Source: Adenanthera pavonina
Taxonomy: Eukaryota; Streptophyta; Magnoliopsida; Fabales; Fabaceae
Reading direction: 5' to 3'
DNA: 64,000 nucleotides
Assembly (NCBI GenBank): GCA_026686845.1
Contig: JAIVEN010000002.1
Location: forward strand, 37,031,001-37,095,000
Within the stretch, counting starts at the first letter, position 1. Every line of letters begins with the position of its first letter. The notes beneath the pieces were generated by a model. It searched no databases and was not told the origin of the DNA. It worked only from the letters and a program-made list of their open reading frames with translations. A program made the translations under genes and the position numbers. Shown here in pieces: positions 32,314 through 43,400 of this stretch.

Positions 32314-32522
32314 ATATGATGATTGCCGATTATGTCTTATGCATTGTATTCACCATTTCAAATTCTGATGTTTGACTTTAAGTCCCTTTACTGATGTTTG
32401 ACTTTAAGTCCCTTAATCTTCCCAATTCAACTCTAAAAATATGATGATTGCCGATTATGTCTTATGCATTGTATTCGCCATTTCAAATTCTGATGTTTGA
32501 CTTTAAGTCCCTTTACTGATGT
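32288..32522 (+). repeat. Tandem duplication across the E2 LTR-host junction
   Basis: Two 110-bp copies (32288-32397 and 32413-32522), offset 125 bp, differ at one position (32353 A, 32478 G). Each contains the last about 26 bp of the E2 LTR, the ATATG target duplication and about 80 bp of flanking host DNA. The 15-bp link repeats TTGACTTTAAGTCCC, which also ends the first copy's GATGTTTGACTTTAAGTCCC. The duplication happened after E2 insertion and after the deletion in its LTR. Confidence 0.9.
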
Positions 32523-32929
32523 ATGTCATATTGATGAGCCTAGCGTGGTTATTAGATCCTTGATATGCAAAATGGGCATCTAGCTTATTAGTTTGATTTA
32601 GGGTTCAAGGAGGTTAAAACTCGAAGGAATGGTTCCTTTAGGATAAAACCTCTTTAGACAGGTTTCCCATGTCATGTGTGACCTATTAGAATAGTTTTTG
32701 GTTGGTGTGTCACTGGTAGGAGTCCTCATCTTCTATATATGTACACCATTAACCATCTTAGCAATACTAACAGAGTTAGCGGTCCTTGCTTCAATATATG
32801 GAACCATAAGGACCAACGGCTTGGACGATTGAAAATTCATTGATCCACTAATAAAAGTTCAGATTCTAGGGACTAATTTCAAAACATGGTGAAACTTTGG
32901 TGACTAAAAGTTGTATTTTTCCAAATAAA
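32523..32929. other. Flank of E2, not assigned
   Basis: Probably the continuation of the sequence that hosts E2 (gypsy-type LTR B or its surroundings). No LTR end, ORF or tRNA primer site recognised. Confidence 0.3.
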
Positions 32930-33911
32930 CACTAAACAAAAAAAGGAATAGTTGGCATTTATTTTTTTCCCTTTATTGGTGTTTTGAAACGTCAACTATT
33001 TCAGTACTGATAAAAAGAAGGACTTTAGTTTGTATTTGTAAAACGTGAACTAAAGTCCACTTTGATTAGCATTTCTTCTAGAAATGCCATCTAAAGAGGG
33101 TAGTTTAGTTGGCGTTTGTAACAGAAATGCCAATTAAAGTGGGTACTTTAGTTGGCGTTTCTAGAATAAATACCAACTAAAATACACCCTTTAGTTGGCG
33201 TTTATAGCAAAAATACCAACTTTTCTTTTTTAAAAAAAATAGGCTTTTGTTGTATTTAAATAAATGCCAACAAAAGCTAATATTTTTTCAAAACAAATAT
33301 ACATATATATATAACTCTATTGAACTCATTAACAAAATAGATATATTACATTAAAAATTATACATTCTAGCAATTCAATTGCTAGCTAAAAAAATTATAA
33401 TTCAATTTATATTATACCAACACCAATTCATAATAAAAAATCTCCTACTTACATATTTGTTTTCTTCCTCAAAATACTAAAAAAAATTACAATTTATAAT
33501 GGAGCATTCAATAGTTAAGAATGATCTTATCTTGTAAGAATAGAAAATCTTTAAGCATTGCTAAATTGTTCAAATATTTTTGTTAGTTGCCAAAAATAGA
33601 AGAGAAGCAAGATTATATTACAAAGAAAGATGAATAGTTTAAATTCAATACTAATTTAAACACTTCTAAGGTCAATATCATAAACAGGTAAGCCAAAATG
33701 CAATGAAGATCAATACTAAATCTTTGGAATCAGTAAATTCTAATGTGTGAACAAGTAAGAAAATTATCGCAAACTGAAGCATCAACTTCATAATTCTGCT
33801 ATTCAGAAAATGAAAAGTAAAAAAGTCAAGAACCTTGAGTAGCTATTGCACTTTCTTTAGTTCATTAAGCATAAACACTAAGGAACCTATAAATAATCAA
33901 AGTTTTTACCT

Positions 33912-33994
33912 TTATAGTGAATATTTTTCAACTACTAGTTCTTCATTTTTCTTCTGAAGCTCCTCTATCTGCTTTGTTTGCTCAAAATCCTTCC
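33912..33994 (-). other. Possible terminal exon with coiled coil
   Basis: Behind a splice-acceptor-like TTTTTAG, a minus-strand frame reads DFEQTKQIEELQKKNEELVV and stops at TAA (33912-33914). The heptad-like pattern predicts a coiled coil. Such ends occur in plant En/Spm-associated transposase-like proteins, but the motif is too generic to assign. It could also belong to a captured gene. Confidence 0.3.
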
Positions 33995-34179
33995 TAAAAA
34001 TTCAAAGTACAATTCCTTAACATGTCATATAGGAGAGGGAAAGATAATTAATTCCACATGGTTCTATTAGATGCCATCAGTCACTTTATTATAATTTACT
34101 TATGTTATAGTTCCTTAACATATCTTGTAGGAAAGACAGATAATAAACAAAGGTAGAGATAATAAACACAGCAAATGAT

Positions 34180-34532
34180 CCTTTAGATGAAGCATTTGTT
34201 CTATCATTGTCTATCAATGGCCGACGATTTATGATATCTAGAACTACAAGAATTGTTGTTGCTACCCTGGAAGTATCTGGTGCTAAGCCTGTAGTTGTCC
34301 CACAGAAAATGTGCTCAAAACAAGAATGAGAAAGATCATACAAACATCTCCAAATTCTGTTTTGTTTTGTTTTACAAGGTAAGCATCAAACCAAATAATT
34401 AATGTGTATGCTTCATATGTGACTCCTTGGAAAATCCCAAGTGTTAGGCCTAGAACTTATGACTTCTTTGCTGATTTCCTCTTAGGATCTAACAAGGCTT
34501 GATCAAAGGACTTTACTATTTGTTCTTGGGTA
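34180..34532 (-). pseudogene. ABCB (P-glycoprotein type) transporter fragment, second half
   Basis: ABCB proteins are ATP-driven exporters with two membrane domain plus ATPase halves. On the minus strand, from 34532 down, the reading is TQEQIVKSFDQALLDPKRKS, a stop, TLGIFQGVTYEAYTLIIWF, LVKQNKTEFGDVCMIFLILV, LSTFSVGQL, then after a one-frame change GLAPDTSRVATTILVVLDII and NRRPLID. This is the order in the end of ABCB transmembrane domain 2 and the linker before the second nucleotide-binding domain (family pattern SVGQ..GLAPDT, then IINRRPLI). The ATPase domain itself is absent. One stop and one frameshift mark it as dead. Orientation and order agree with the fragment at 36121-36326. Confidence 0.75.
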
Positions 34533-34749
34533 GATAAAGTAGTGATTTATGATCAAACTTAAGTAGCTAGCACTAATAGTAAATGGGGGTTAAAGTAGCA
34601 GCCAAAAGGTAACTATCAAATCCTACAAAATATACTAACACAAGTTTGACATTCTAAAACATCAAAACACAACAAGCATTATCTTATATTTTTAGGCCTT
34701 AGTTTAGTTGAAAATCAAACATCTAGACAAGAACTATCTTTCTAGATTA

Positions 34750-36113
34750 TTACCATATGTTTTAAACAAGTTAGATTAAGTAAATCTGATATTAGCTTGT
34801 GTTAGAATTAAGAATTATTGGCTAACAGACAAATTTTGGGTTTGAATCATGTTTATTTTATGCAAAATTTGGACTTTGCTTAGTAAAATTTGAAGTTACA
34901 TAGGTTTTATCTCTAACAAATGAATTTTGGCTCTAAAATTTGAATTTTGAGCTAAGTATTGTTAGTGAAAGTGTGTAAAATTCACATAAAACTTAGTCAA
35001 AATTTGAATGTTGATAAAGTTCAAAGTCATCCTCTGACAGACGAACTTTGGACTTCAAAGTGCAAATTTCAAAATAAGAACTTGTGAGTCTCATTAAAGT
35101 ATGCCTCTAACAGACAAACTTTGCAATTTAACAGTCGAATTTGGAAGAGAGAACTTTTGTATTATGTTGAACGTGACTCTGACAGATGAATTTTAGCTTC
35201 TGAAATTCAAATTTTGAAGTGCACTGTGAAAACTTGAGACAACTGTTCAAACTCAACAGACACACTTCCAATATGAAAATTTGCATGAACTAACATGGGT
35301 TAACTTTAGCAAACTCAAAATTTCAATTTCACTATATGACATACAAATTTTTGAAGTTTAACATTAAACACACAACTATGTTGACTCTGTGAAATTTATC
35401 TATTGAGCCTGAAATTCAAATTTTACAATGTCAGACGCATTTAATGTTGTTAGTTAATGGCTCTTTTTATAGAGTAATGGCTAAAACTTGTGTATAATAG
35501 ATAGATATTGTGTCTAACGAAAAGTCAAGTCATAAATCTATAAATAAAACCTCATTTGAACTTATAGGTAATAAGAATTAAGAGAGTTTGTGCCAAAATT
35601 TGTGCCAAAATGTTCCAATATATAAAATCTTTCTATATCAACATTCATGGTTAAACTCACCTCATTAGAGTGAGTTTTCAATGTATTATCTACTCTAAAA
35701 GAGAGTCTATATTCTGTAATCTTCATTTCTATATTTTCTGGGTAGAATCTTAGTATGGGAAAACACTAAAAGATTTACGCATCTTGTAAGGGTGTGAGGA
35801 GAGTAGCTTCACAAGTTCTTACTGAAACTTGTGGAATGTACTAAGGCTTCACAAGTACCTGGATTAAACTTATAGGATATAGTGGAAACCTCAAATTGTG
35901 GTTTGAGGACTGGGTATAGGTCAAGTGGTTTGGGCTAAACGAAGATAAATTATTGTGCCTGATTCTTTATTTTATTATTTCATCTATATCCCTCATCACC
36001 CTCTAATCATCTCTGTTTTGCTGCTTCTCTTGGTGAAAGTGGGTTATGCTTCAAAAAAGGCAAAAATCTTACATTACCCAATTCACCCCCATGTTGGGTG
36101 ACTAGCCAAACCT
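34750..36113 (+). mobile_element. Truncated Sirevirus-like LTR
   Basis: Similar to the E3 LTR from about its position 190 onwards: GTTAGAATTAAGAATTATTGGCTAACAG, then the motif array (34820-35450), a TATA box at 35539-35546, and the tail ACCCAATTCACCCCCATGTTGGGTG. The first about 190 bases, including TGTTGAATCA, are not recognisable, so the left edge is approximate. It sits between the two ABCB fragments. Its end reads CTAGCCAAACCTTA rather than CTAACA. It is old. Confidence 0.75.
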
Positions 36114-36120
36114 TAGAAGA

Positions 36121-36326
36121 ATAAGAGCATCAAGATGAGATGGGTATGAAAAGTTGACATTCTTAAACTCAATTTTTCCATTAACATTGGAGAGCTTCTT
36201 CCCTTCAGAGTTGTATGGATCAATCTCAAGAATTCTCTCTATCATTTAAAATACATGACTTGCTGCAACAGTGCCTTGCACAAATTATGCAAAATATGAA
36301 AGTGCTAGTGCCAAGCTTCTACCAAT
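36121..36326 (-). pseudogene. ABCB (P-glycoprotein type) transporter fragment, first half
   Basis: On the minus strand from 36326: IGRSLALALSYFA, stop, FVQGTVAASHVF, stop, MIERILEIDPYNSEGKKLSN, then VNGKIEFKNVNFSYPSHLDA. This is the linker between transmembrane domain 1 and nucleotide-binding domain 1 of ABCB proteins (family pattern: AxxVFExIDRxPxIDPY, GxIEFKxVxFxYPSRPD). Both stops are TAA at positions where Gln and Glu are expected. The Walker A region that should follow is missing: the sequence runs straight into the LTR end at 36113. Fragment order on the minus strand (first half, then second half) matches a real ABCB gene. Confidence 0.78.
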
Positions 36327-36379
36327 TTAGAAGTTAGTAGTAGAAATAGAAAGTTATATTAATTAGTTGCAAATGATTT

Positions 36380-36900
36380 TATCATAGAAATCTCCACATC
36401 AAAGAAATATTCAAAATCCTTATCTTTATCATCATCAGGCAAAACCTTATCTTGATTTAACATTTTCAACACTTTGTTAAACAGCTTACATTAATATACA
36501 TGTGTGTTTGTGTCTATATATATGTGTATGTATATGTATATCACAAGCAAAATAGAAAAACATCTTAACATGTATACTTACTAAGCATTAAAAGTTTAAT
36601 GAAGAAGGAAAAACATACCACAAATGATATATTATGGGAAACAAGTGGGTCACCAATAATTTCCTCGTAAACAAACTTGCTATGACAAGAAAGAAAACAA
36701 AATACATTGCAGTAAAGAGAAATTACTATAATAAATAATAAATTGCCAGTAAGAAGCAGGGGGAAGCACATAGTAAGTATGGAGTAGTAATAAAACTAGA
36801 AGCAAGAAATGAGAGTAACCTGCAAAGCCTCAATACATGCTCTGGTGCAATGTCCATTTATCCTCGCTATTGCATACTTCATTAGTCTTTGATGAAACAA
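36380..36900 (-). other. Short coding-like segments, minus strand, unidentified
   Basis: Three stop-free minus-strand pieces: LFNKVLKMLNQDKVLPDDDK with an acidic continuation (about 36400-36480), KFVYEEIIGDPLVSHNISFV (about 36615-36680), and MKYAIARINGHCTRACIEAL ending at a donor-like GTTACTC (about 36825-36890). They may be exons of a captured gene or of the transposon. I do not recognise them. Confidence 0.25.
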
Positions 36901-38222
36901 GGTTTATAAATTCTACAAAAATAAAGATCAACCAACAAAATCATGTTCAGCAACATGATTGAAAGTCCAACAATGAAGTAAAAAATTAAATTCACAGAAG
37001 CGCAACATACAGAAAATAGAGAGAAGCACAAATATTGATTTTATCGAAGAGAATTCATCCAAACTTATCACCACAATAGAAAATCTTGGTAGATCACAAA
37101 GAAACTAAGAGGAAACAAAGAAAAAGGAAAATGCTAGATAAAAAATAGGAAAAATTATACATATTCCTACACAAAAAGCTAGAGAAAATAAGAAAAGAAA
37201 ATCCAAATTTACAAATTGTTGGAAAATCAAAAAATAAGACAAGAAAGAAATGAGAAAGCCTAGACAAAATTAAAAAAATAGGTGAAAAGCCCATGGAAAA
37301 TGAAGCAAATAAAGGAGGAAATGTATAGAAGAAAAGGAGGAAAACAATGAAAAGGAGAAGGTTGGAGTTGCAATGGAGAAGATTGTTGATGGGTTACCAA
37401 AAATTAACTCTCTTAGTGTCAACTGAGGCTCCAAGTCAGCCAGCAGAGAAAACAATGGTGAAGCAACGACGGACGCTATGAGAGAAGAAAATGCATTGAC
37501 TCTGAAACCCTAGAAAGACCCATGAATTGCAATGGTCATGGGGTAGCTTCAGATGATAGTGAGTCCAGTAGAGAGCTTGGATGGAATACAAGGTGAGTTG
37601 GTGATGAGCTTTGACAGAGCACGTGATGGGAGGATAGAACTAGGGCATGGAGTACCAGGTGGGCTTGGTGGCGATGTTTTGGAAGACATTGACGACTGAA
37701 ACAGGGGTTGTAAGGTCCGGTAGAGAACAACAATGAAGTAGGTGATAGGCTTGAAGGAGGACAACAAGGAAGGAATGAGCTATAGCGAGGCTTAAGGGAG
37801 GATGAGAGGGAAGGAGTAAGAGTTGCAGGGATGAAGTATGCAAGTCGGCACAAAGTAGCTTTAGGTTTTGCAATTTTTTTTAAATAACTTTTGGATAGCA
37901 TTTGCCTTCGAAAACGCTGACTAAGTTATCAACTTTAGTTGGCATTTTTAGAGGAAACACTAACTAAAATATTTAATATTTTTTTAATTTTTAAATAATT
38001 TTACTTGGCTTTTGTAAGAAAATGCAACTAAGATGACAAACTTTAGTTGGTGTTCTTTTAAAAAAATGCCAACTAAAGTTGGTCATCTTAGTCGGTCTTT
38101 TAAAAAAAAGCCCAACTAAAGTATTTTTTCTTTTTTTTTCCCGCGTACCACTTTAGTTGGTATTTTCATAAAAAACACTAATTATTGAATGCCAATAAAA
38201 TCTAAAATTAGCGTACTGAAAT

Positions 38223-38820
38223 TAATATCAAATTCACACACATATATATATACACAATATATATATAGAATTAAAAGATTTTTTTACCAAAATCTCATTA
38301 ATTTGATATGATTGATGTGAAAACCAAACTGAATTGAAATGTACGATGATAATTTTAATTTTATTTTTTTATTTTTTGATCAACATTAAATTAATTACAA
38401 TTACAACCTATGTCTCTATAACGTATTTCATTTTTAAATGTGCATCCATCATTATTCTGATTTATGACTTTCAAAAGGACTATTTTCTGTGAAAATGGAA
38501 ATAAATTGAATTCAACTGTAATTAAATAGGAATTTTGTAATTGATAAATGAGATTGAAATCTTGATTAAAATTATAATTTTTTTGCCAAATGAATAAAAC
38601 TATAAATTGTAAGTGATTAATTAACATTTACATGTTGAGCGAAAATTATGTTAATTTAGGTTCATCTGGAAAGAAAGAGCATATTTAGTATTAGCAATTA
38701 TTAATATTATCAATTTATTTTAATTATAATAAATGTCAACAAATTAGTTTTGAAACTATCTAATCAATTCAAACAACACTAAATGAAAATTAGATTTCAT
38801 GGAATAATTGCAATTTAATC
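38223..38820. other. AT-rich stretch, nothing assigned
   Basis: Low-complexity AT-rich sequence without supported ORF. A short AT microsatellite lies at about 38243-38270. Confidence 0.3.
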
Positions 38821-38829
38821 AAAACCTAA

Positions 38830-38920
38830 GTCTTTTTTTTTTTTGGCTTCGGCTATTGGTGTTTGTAATATTTTTCTGATATTAATAAAATCATCTATCT
38901 TTGTGCCCAAAAAAATGGAA
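38830..38920 (+). other. Possible LINE or retroposon 3' tail
   Basis: GGCTTCGGCTATTGG, GTAATATTTTTCTG, TTAATAAAATCATC and GTGCCCAAAAAAA form the kind of 3' end seen in plant L1 LINEs (polyadenylation-like signal, then poly-A). It lies directly upstream of the SINE. No coding part is attached. Confidence 0.3.
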
Positions 38921-38937
38921 TAAAAAAGAGTTTCAAT

Positions 38938-39160
38938 ACCAATGGGCGCATGGTCAAATGGTGAAGGTCTTGACCAGCATTCCTTGGGATTGAGGTTTTG
39001 ATTCCTGATAGGTGCAGCAATGTTAAAAAAATTAAGACCTTAAAGAGGTATTCTTATCGGTACCCATGAGCCGCCGTAAGGTTCTACATAGTGAGAATCT
39101 GGATTAGTTTGGGGCGTGCAATGAACCCAGAATACTGAGTGCTAGGAGCAAAAAAAATAG
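38938..39160 (+). mobile_element. tRNA-derived SINE, about 223 bp
   Basis: Perfect 14-bp target duplication AAAAGAGTTTCAAT at 38924-38937 and 39161-39174. The 5' part has pol III box A-like (TGGTCAAATGGTGAAGG) and box B-like (GGTTTTGATTCC) sequences about 40 bp apart, as in tRNA-related SINEs. The body contains AGTGAGAATCTGGATTAG, familiar from plant Au-like SINEs. The 3' end is A-rich (CAAAAAAAATAG). There is no coding capacity; it would have moved with LINE enzymes. Confidence 0.85.
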
Positions 39161-39599
39161 AAAAGAGTTTCAATTTTTACCACCATATTAAATTTTTTAT
39201 GGGTTTGGAAATGCAATATTTTAAAATAAATTCATTTTTTAGCATATTAATATTTAAATATTTTAAAACTTAATCGAATGAGACGCTACATATAGTGAAA
39301 AGGTCCATGACGATTTAAAGAAGATTCAATGTTTAAGATGGTGTAAGACATTCTACTCCCTCTTATATAAAATTGAACGCTTTAACCGAAACATTACAAA
39401 GCATAAAATTCCAAATAACATCATCAGAATGATGCCAACAGCAAGCTCTCCGAGGAGGCCCATATGTGCAGAATGTTTTAAGGGTATTAAGCTAATTTAA
39501 CAAATACCTTCTACCAAAAAATATTAATAATAATAAAAAATACCTTGAGCAGATAGTAAAGCCTTGATGAGTGGGGATAAATGATCGATGAGTATTGAA

Positions 39600-40045
39600 A
39601 TATATTCTCTATAATCTTTTGGGAAACTCATAGAAAAATTCTAAAATATGAAAATAATTATTATAAAGTCCTAAAACCCTAGAAAAATACATTCAAGTCC
39701 CATTGATAAAATCTTGAAAAATAAGTATAAAAAACTTTATTATTGAGTATAAAATCTTACTCTAATGTTAAACTATACCCAAATTCCATTGATATAAAAT
39801 CATAAAAAATAACTATAAAAAACTTTATTATTGAGTATAAAAGTATAAAATTGTGTTTCAATATTTTATATTCACACTCCATGATTTTATATTCAACAAT
39901 AAGTTTTTTATACTTGTTTTTCATATTTTATACCATGGGACTATAGTGTAATTTTTTAAGATTTTGGAACTTTATAATAATTATTTTTGTGTTTTGGGTT
40001 TTTTTTTGTGATTTTTCCTAATTTTTTTTGCCAAAAAATGTATTC
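39600..40045. mobile_element. Foldback MITE with long inverted repeats
   Basis: Left and right arms of about 180-200 bp are inverted copies. For example AATAATTATTATAAAGTCC (39653-39672) pairs with the complement near 39970-39985. AAGTCCCATTGATAAAATC (39694-39712) pairs near 39932-39955, and AAGTATAAAAAACTTTATTATTG (39723-39745) near 39890-39925. An extra direct copy of the last block lies at 39803-39825. It is AT-rich and non-coding. Exact tips and target duplication were not resolved. Confidence 0.7.
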
Positions 40046-40474
40046 TCCATAGTATAAAGACTATTAAAGTGCTTCTTTTGTTATATAAATATAATCTGAA
40101 TACAACATTATAAATTCATTGTAAATTTTATATTGCATCATATTATTTAATGATCTCAAATTAATTCTGATTAACTTTAAAATTTCTAATTTATTAAGTG
40201 AAAATTTTGCTTACACAAATGAAATATGAACCATTAAAACTATAGCCAAACATGTTGAAAAAATGTTTTAAATTGACTACTTCTTTTGGAACTTCAAAAT
40301 GAATATTCCAAATATTCATTATAATTAATTGACTGACAAAGTTTAAATTTAGATTGTCAATAAGTTAATATTATTTAGAAAATTATCTATTCACATTTGA
40401 TGAAGATCCCAACCTTTAAATCAGTTTGTTAATTTGTAGATAGTTCAAATTTCAAAAGCTCTAATTAGATAAAG

Positions 40475-43400
40475 TGATAAAAAAAACCCACGCAGAACCT
40501 ATACAAATGAACCCTCAATGACCTGGATTGGATTTAGGATCGTGCTAGTAACAAAGAAACACAATCAAAATAGCATAACATGTTAGAACAAACATAAAGA
40601 AGCTAGACGAAATTTAAGAAAAGAGAAGAAGAGAAGACAATATGATGATCTAATAAGCAAGACCCTAAGAAAACTTATTTCTCGGAACCTTAACTATGGA
40701 TATCATAAAGGGTTAACCAATTCCTTTGATAAGTTAAAGAGCCTCTCAAGCATACAAGGAAGCAAGAGATTTTCACAAATCAAATATGCTGAAAATTTAA
40801 TTTGATTGATCTTAAGCAAAGAGCAGTACATATGTGCCTATTTATAGGCAAAGAAAGCTACCAAAACCACCTAGTCCTAAATAAAAAAAAATTGAAAAAT
40901 ACAAATAAAAATTAGAAAAAAAAATCTAGTCTTAAAGGAGGCACCATAATCCAAATGTATTCTTTCAAAGGTGTCCCCTTTTTTTGCTGAAAAGACAAGA
41001 AAATTCTAGAGTATAATCTTCTAAAAATGGAAAACAAAATAAAACTTAATCTCCAAAATACAATCTTTTATCATATGGCCTTATTTTTTAATTTCAATAA
41101 ATAAAATGAAAATTCATAAATAAATCAGATGTGGAGGAAGTCTCTTTAATGATCACATGGTTGGCACATGATTCTTTTAAGTAATCTCCTTGGACTTAGA
41201 TTTGAAATTTGCAAGAATGACATGTTGAAGACACCATTAAACTCTCACTGGACTGCAACATTACTTAATTGAATGCACTCCAATGCATGTATCTCTTGGA
41301 CCACTCTTACTTAGCTATCAAGCCATGTAATATCCCTACTTCTATGGGATATTATAAAATGAATAAAAGATGAGAAATGAAGTGAGACGAAAAGACTATA
41401 TATAATTGGGTTTTAGAAGGAATTAATTTCTCATCTAATTTTCAGAAGAAGTTATAGTTGGTCCTTAATTGGATTTAATTTTTCATAAGGTGCTTAGCAG
41501 AAATTAATTCCAAAACTTACCTCAGAAAATATGTAATATACCACTTAAATGAAAGTTTACTCCAAACTGAGCGCAACGATATAAGTATTGTGTTTTCGAG
41601 AGATCTAGATTAAGAGATAGACCAATTTGAATTTATTGTAAATAGTGTAAAAAAAAGAAATAATAAAAAAATTGGTATTTCAGTAAAAGTACAAAAAAGT
41701 GCCCAAATAAATAAATAATTATATTTTTACCCGATTCAAGAGCAAAACGGTTATTTTCCATTTTAGAAGAAAATTATGAATATTACATTTAATTCTTAAG
41801 AAAAAAATGTTGATATCATAAAATACATAAGTAACTGAAAAAAATGGAGAGACACCGTTAACTGTGATAAGGGGTAAAGAAGTTATTTTTCTAAGTTAAA
41901 TGGAAAAATGAGAAAATTATATTTTAGCCCTAAGAATTAAGAATGCTTTCAAGTTAGTCACTAGAAGAAGAATTTCACCTGAACAAGAAATGAAAAGAAG
42001 TTTGGGGAAAATTACAACTAATGCCCAAACGTTTCAAAAAATTATAAATTTATCTCAGGTTAAGGATATTTTTTTAAATATAAAAAATTATAGTCAAAAT
42101 AAAGCCCTCAATGAGCTAAGTCCAATGGAACTAGCAAAGAATCTATTAAGATTAATATAATATTTATTGGGTAATTAGGGTTTAATATTAATATTTTACC
42201 CAATAAAGGTCATTTAGACTGCAGAAAAAAATAATATTAATTCAAGAAAAGTGAAGGGCTCTTGTTAAAATATATTTTGGATCAAAATAATGATTTTGTA
42301 CCAAAAGTAATTATTGGATAATCCTGTACCAATTTAATGACAATTTTGACAAAAATACTTAATTAGTACGGGTAAATTTAATCGGTAAAGGATATTTTGG
42401 CCTATAAAAATTATTGAAACAAATTTTTGGCCAAAAATTAGCTCAAGACACATCTGAAAAATGATCAAGCACACTAAGAGAATTTCTTGAAAAGCTTTAT
42501 TACTTAAAGTAACCATGATTGACCAAAAATAACCATGATTAATTGGTTATTATATCTCTTTCCTTAATGACTTGAGTTAAGCCATTTTCACCACTTCAAA
42601 CACGTCTGGTTCAGCAGCCTGTAGGGAGAGAGAGAGCACAAAAACTTGAGAGGAAAATAGAGAAGCAAGGGGAAAAAGTTGGAGCTCATGTGATCAAGGT
42701 AAGCTTTTATGACTATTATCTTGTGTAATCAAGTGTTTAAGAGAGTTTCCATGGAGTTTTTCTTTCTCTCTTACCCTAGAGAATTTCCACCATGGATAGG
42801 CTAGAGAGAGAAAATGAAGCCATGAAGAAATTAATCCATGCAAAGTGATATATAGGCTTCAAGAATTAAGGATATACCATTGGATTGCAAATTAATTGGG
42901 TAGTTGTTTTTCTACAAATTTCTGAAATTTTCTGCCTATTTAGGGTTTGAAAAGGAAAATTAATTTCATGATTTGACCCCAAAAATGGATTCTTTGGGTC
43001 CAAATTATGTAAGAACAAGGGTGTTGTATAAGAAATTTCAAGTGGTTTGCAAAATGTTCAAGTGAGCATTTTGTGAAGTGAATCATGAAACCAGTGGCTA
43101 ATGGCCTTGTTTTGTGATGCTATAGGGTTCCAAGAAGTGTTAGAAGTTCAAAGAAAACGTGTGCAAAGTTTAGAAAGGATTGGAAAGTTAAAAGGTAGTT
43201 TACTAACCTAATCTTGCATTGTATTGTCATATAGTTTGCAATGATTTTGATGGGTTGCCTATTGTTTGCAATGTTGATTTGTTATGATTTGATATTATTG
43301 GCTGAGTTGTTTGAGGGGTTTTGAGACCCTGGAATGTCCAAAACCCAAGAGGAAACTCTGTCCAATTTTCTATAAAATGTTTGAGCATGAATGATTTTAA

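Larger units (their letters stand above)
32930..38222. mobile_element. CACTA-like DNA transposon remnant carrying host-gene fragments
   Basis: The left tip CACTAAACAAAAAAAGGAAT (32930 on) resembles the plant CACTA end. Behind it and at the far right (37890-38200) lie many copies of TTTAGTTGGCGTTT and AAATGCCAACTAAAG in both orientations: left at about 32950, 33108, 33149 and 33191; right at about 37935, 38045, 38080 and 38152. This is the subterminal repeat pattern of CACTA elements. ATTTCAGTAC (32998-33007) and its inverse (38213-38222) form an extra inverted pair. The right CACTA tip is not found, so the right edge is approximate. The interior holds ABCB transporter fragments and a Sirevirus LTR. 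No transposase is recognised. Confidence 0.6.

Noticed and set aside
17302..32318. CRISPR-like interpretation of the regularly spaced CAGACGAA motifs
   Set aside because: Eukaryotic LTR context, degenerate repeats and spacers shared between copies. Not an array of unique spacers.
32318..32360. Right end of gypsy LTR B at TATTC (32347), matching the bases left of 16704
   Set aside because: The preceding bases do not end in TTACA/CA, and a 5-base match is expected by chance within about 1 kb.
33912..33994. Firm assignment as CACTA transposase C-terminus
   Set aside because: Only a generic coiled-coil pattern is visible and no transposase core occurs in the element.
37094..37901. Several overlapping minus-strand frames up to 121 codons
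   Set aside because: They overlap each other in different frames over a purine-rich strand of the CACTA-like element. Ser/Leu-rich products without motifs, no splice or start support.
38938..39160. A genuine tRNA gene
   Set aside because: Only box A-like and box B-like sequences are present; no cloverleaf. TSDs and an A-rich tail identify a SINE.
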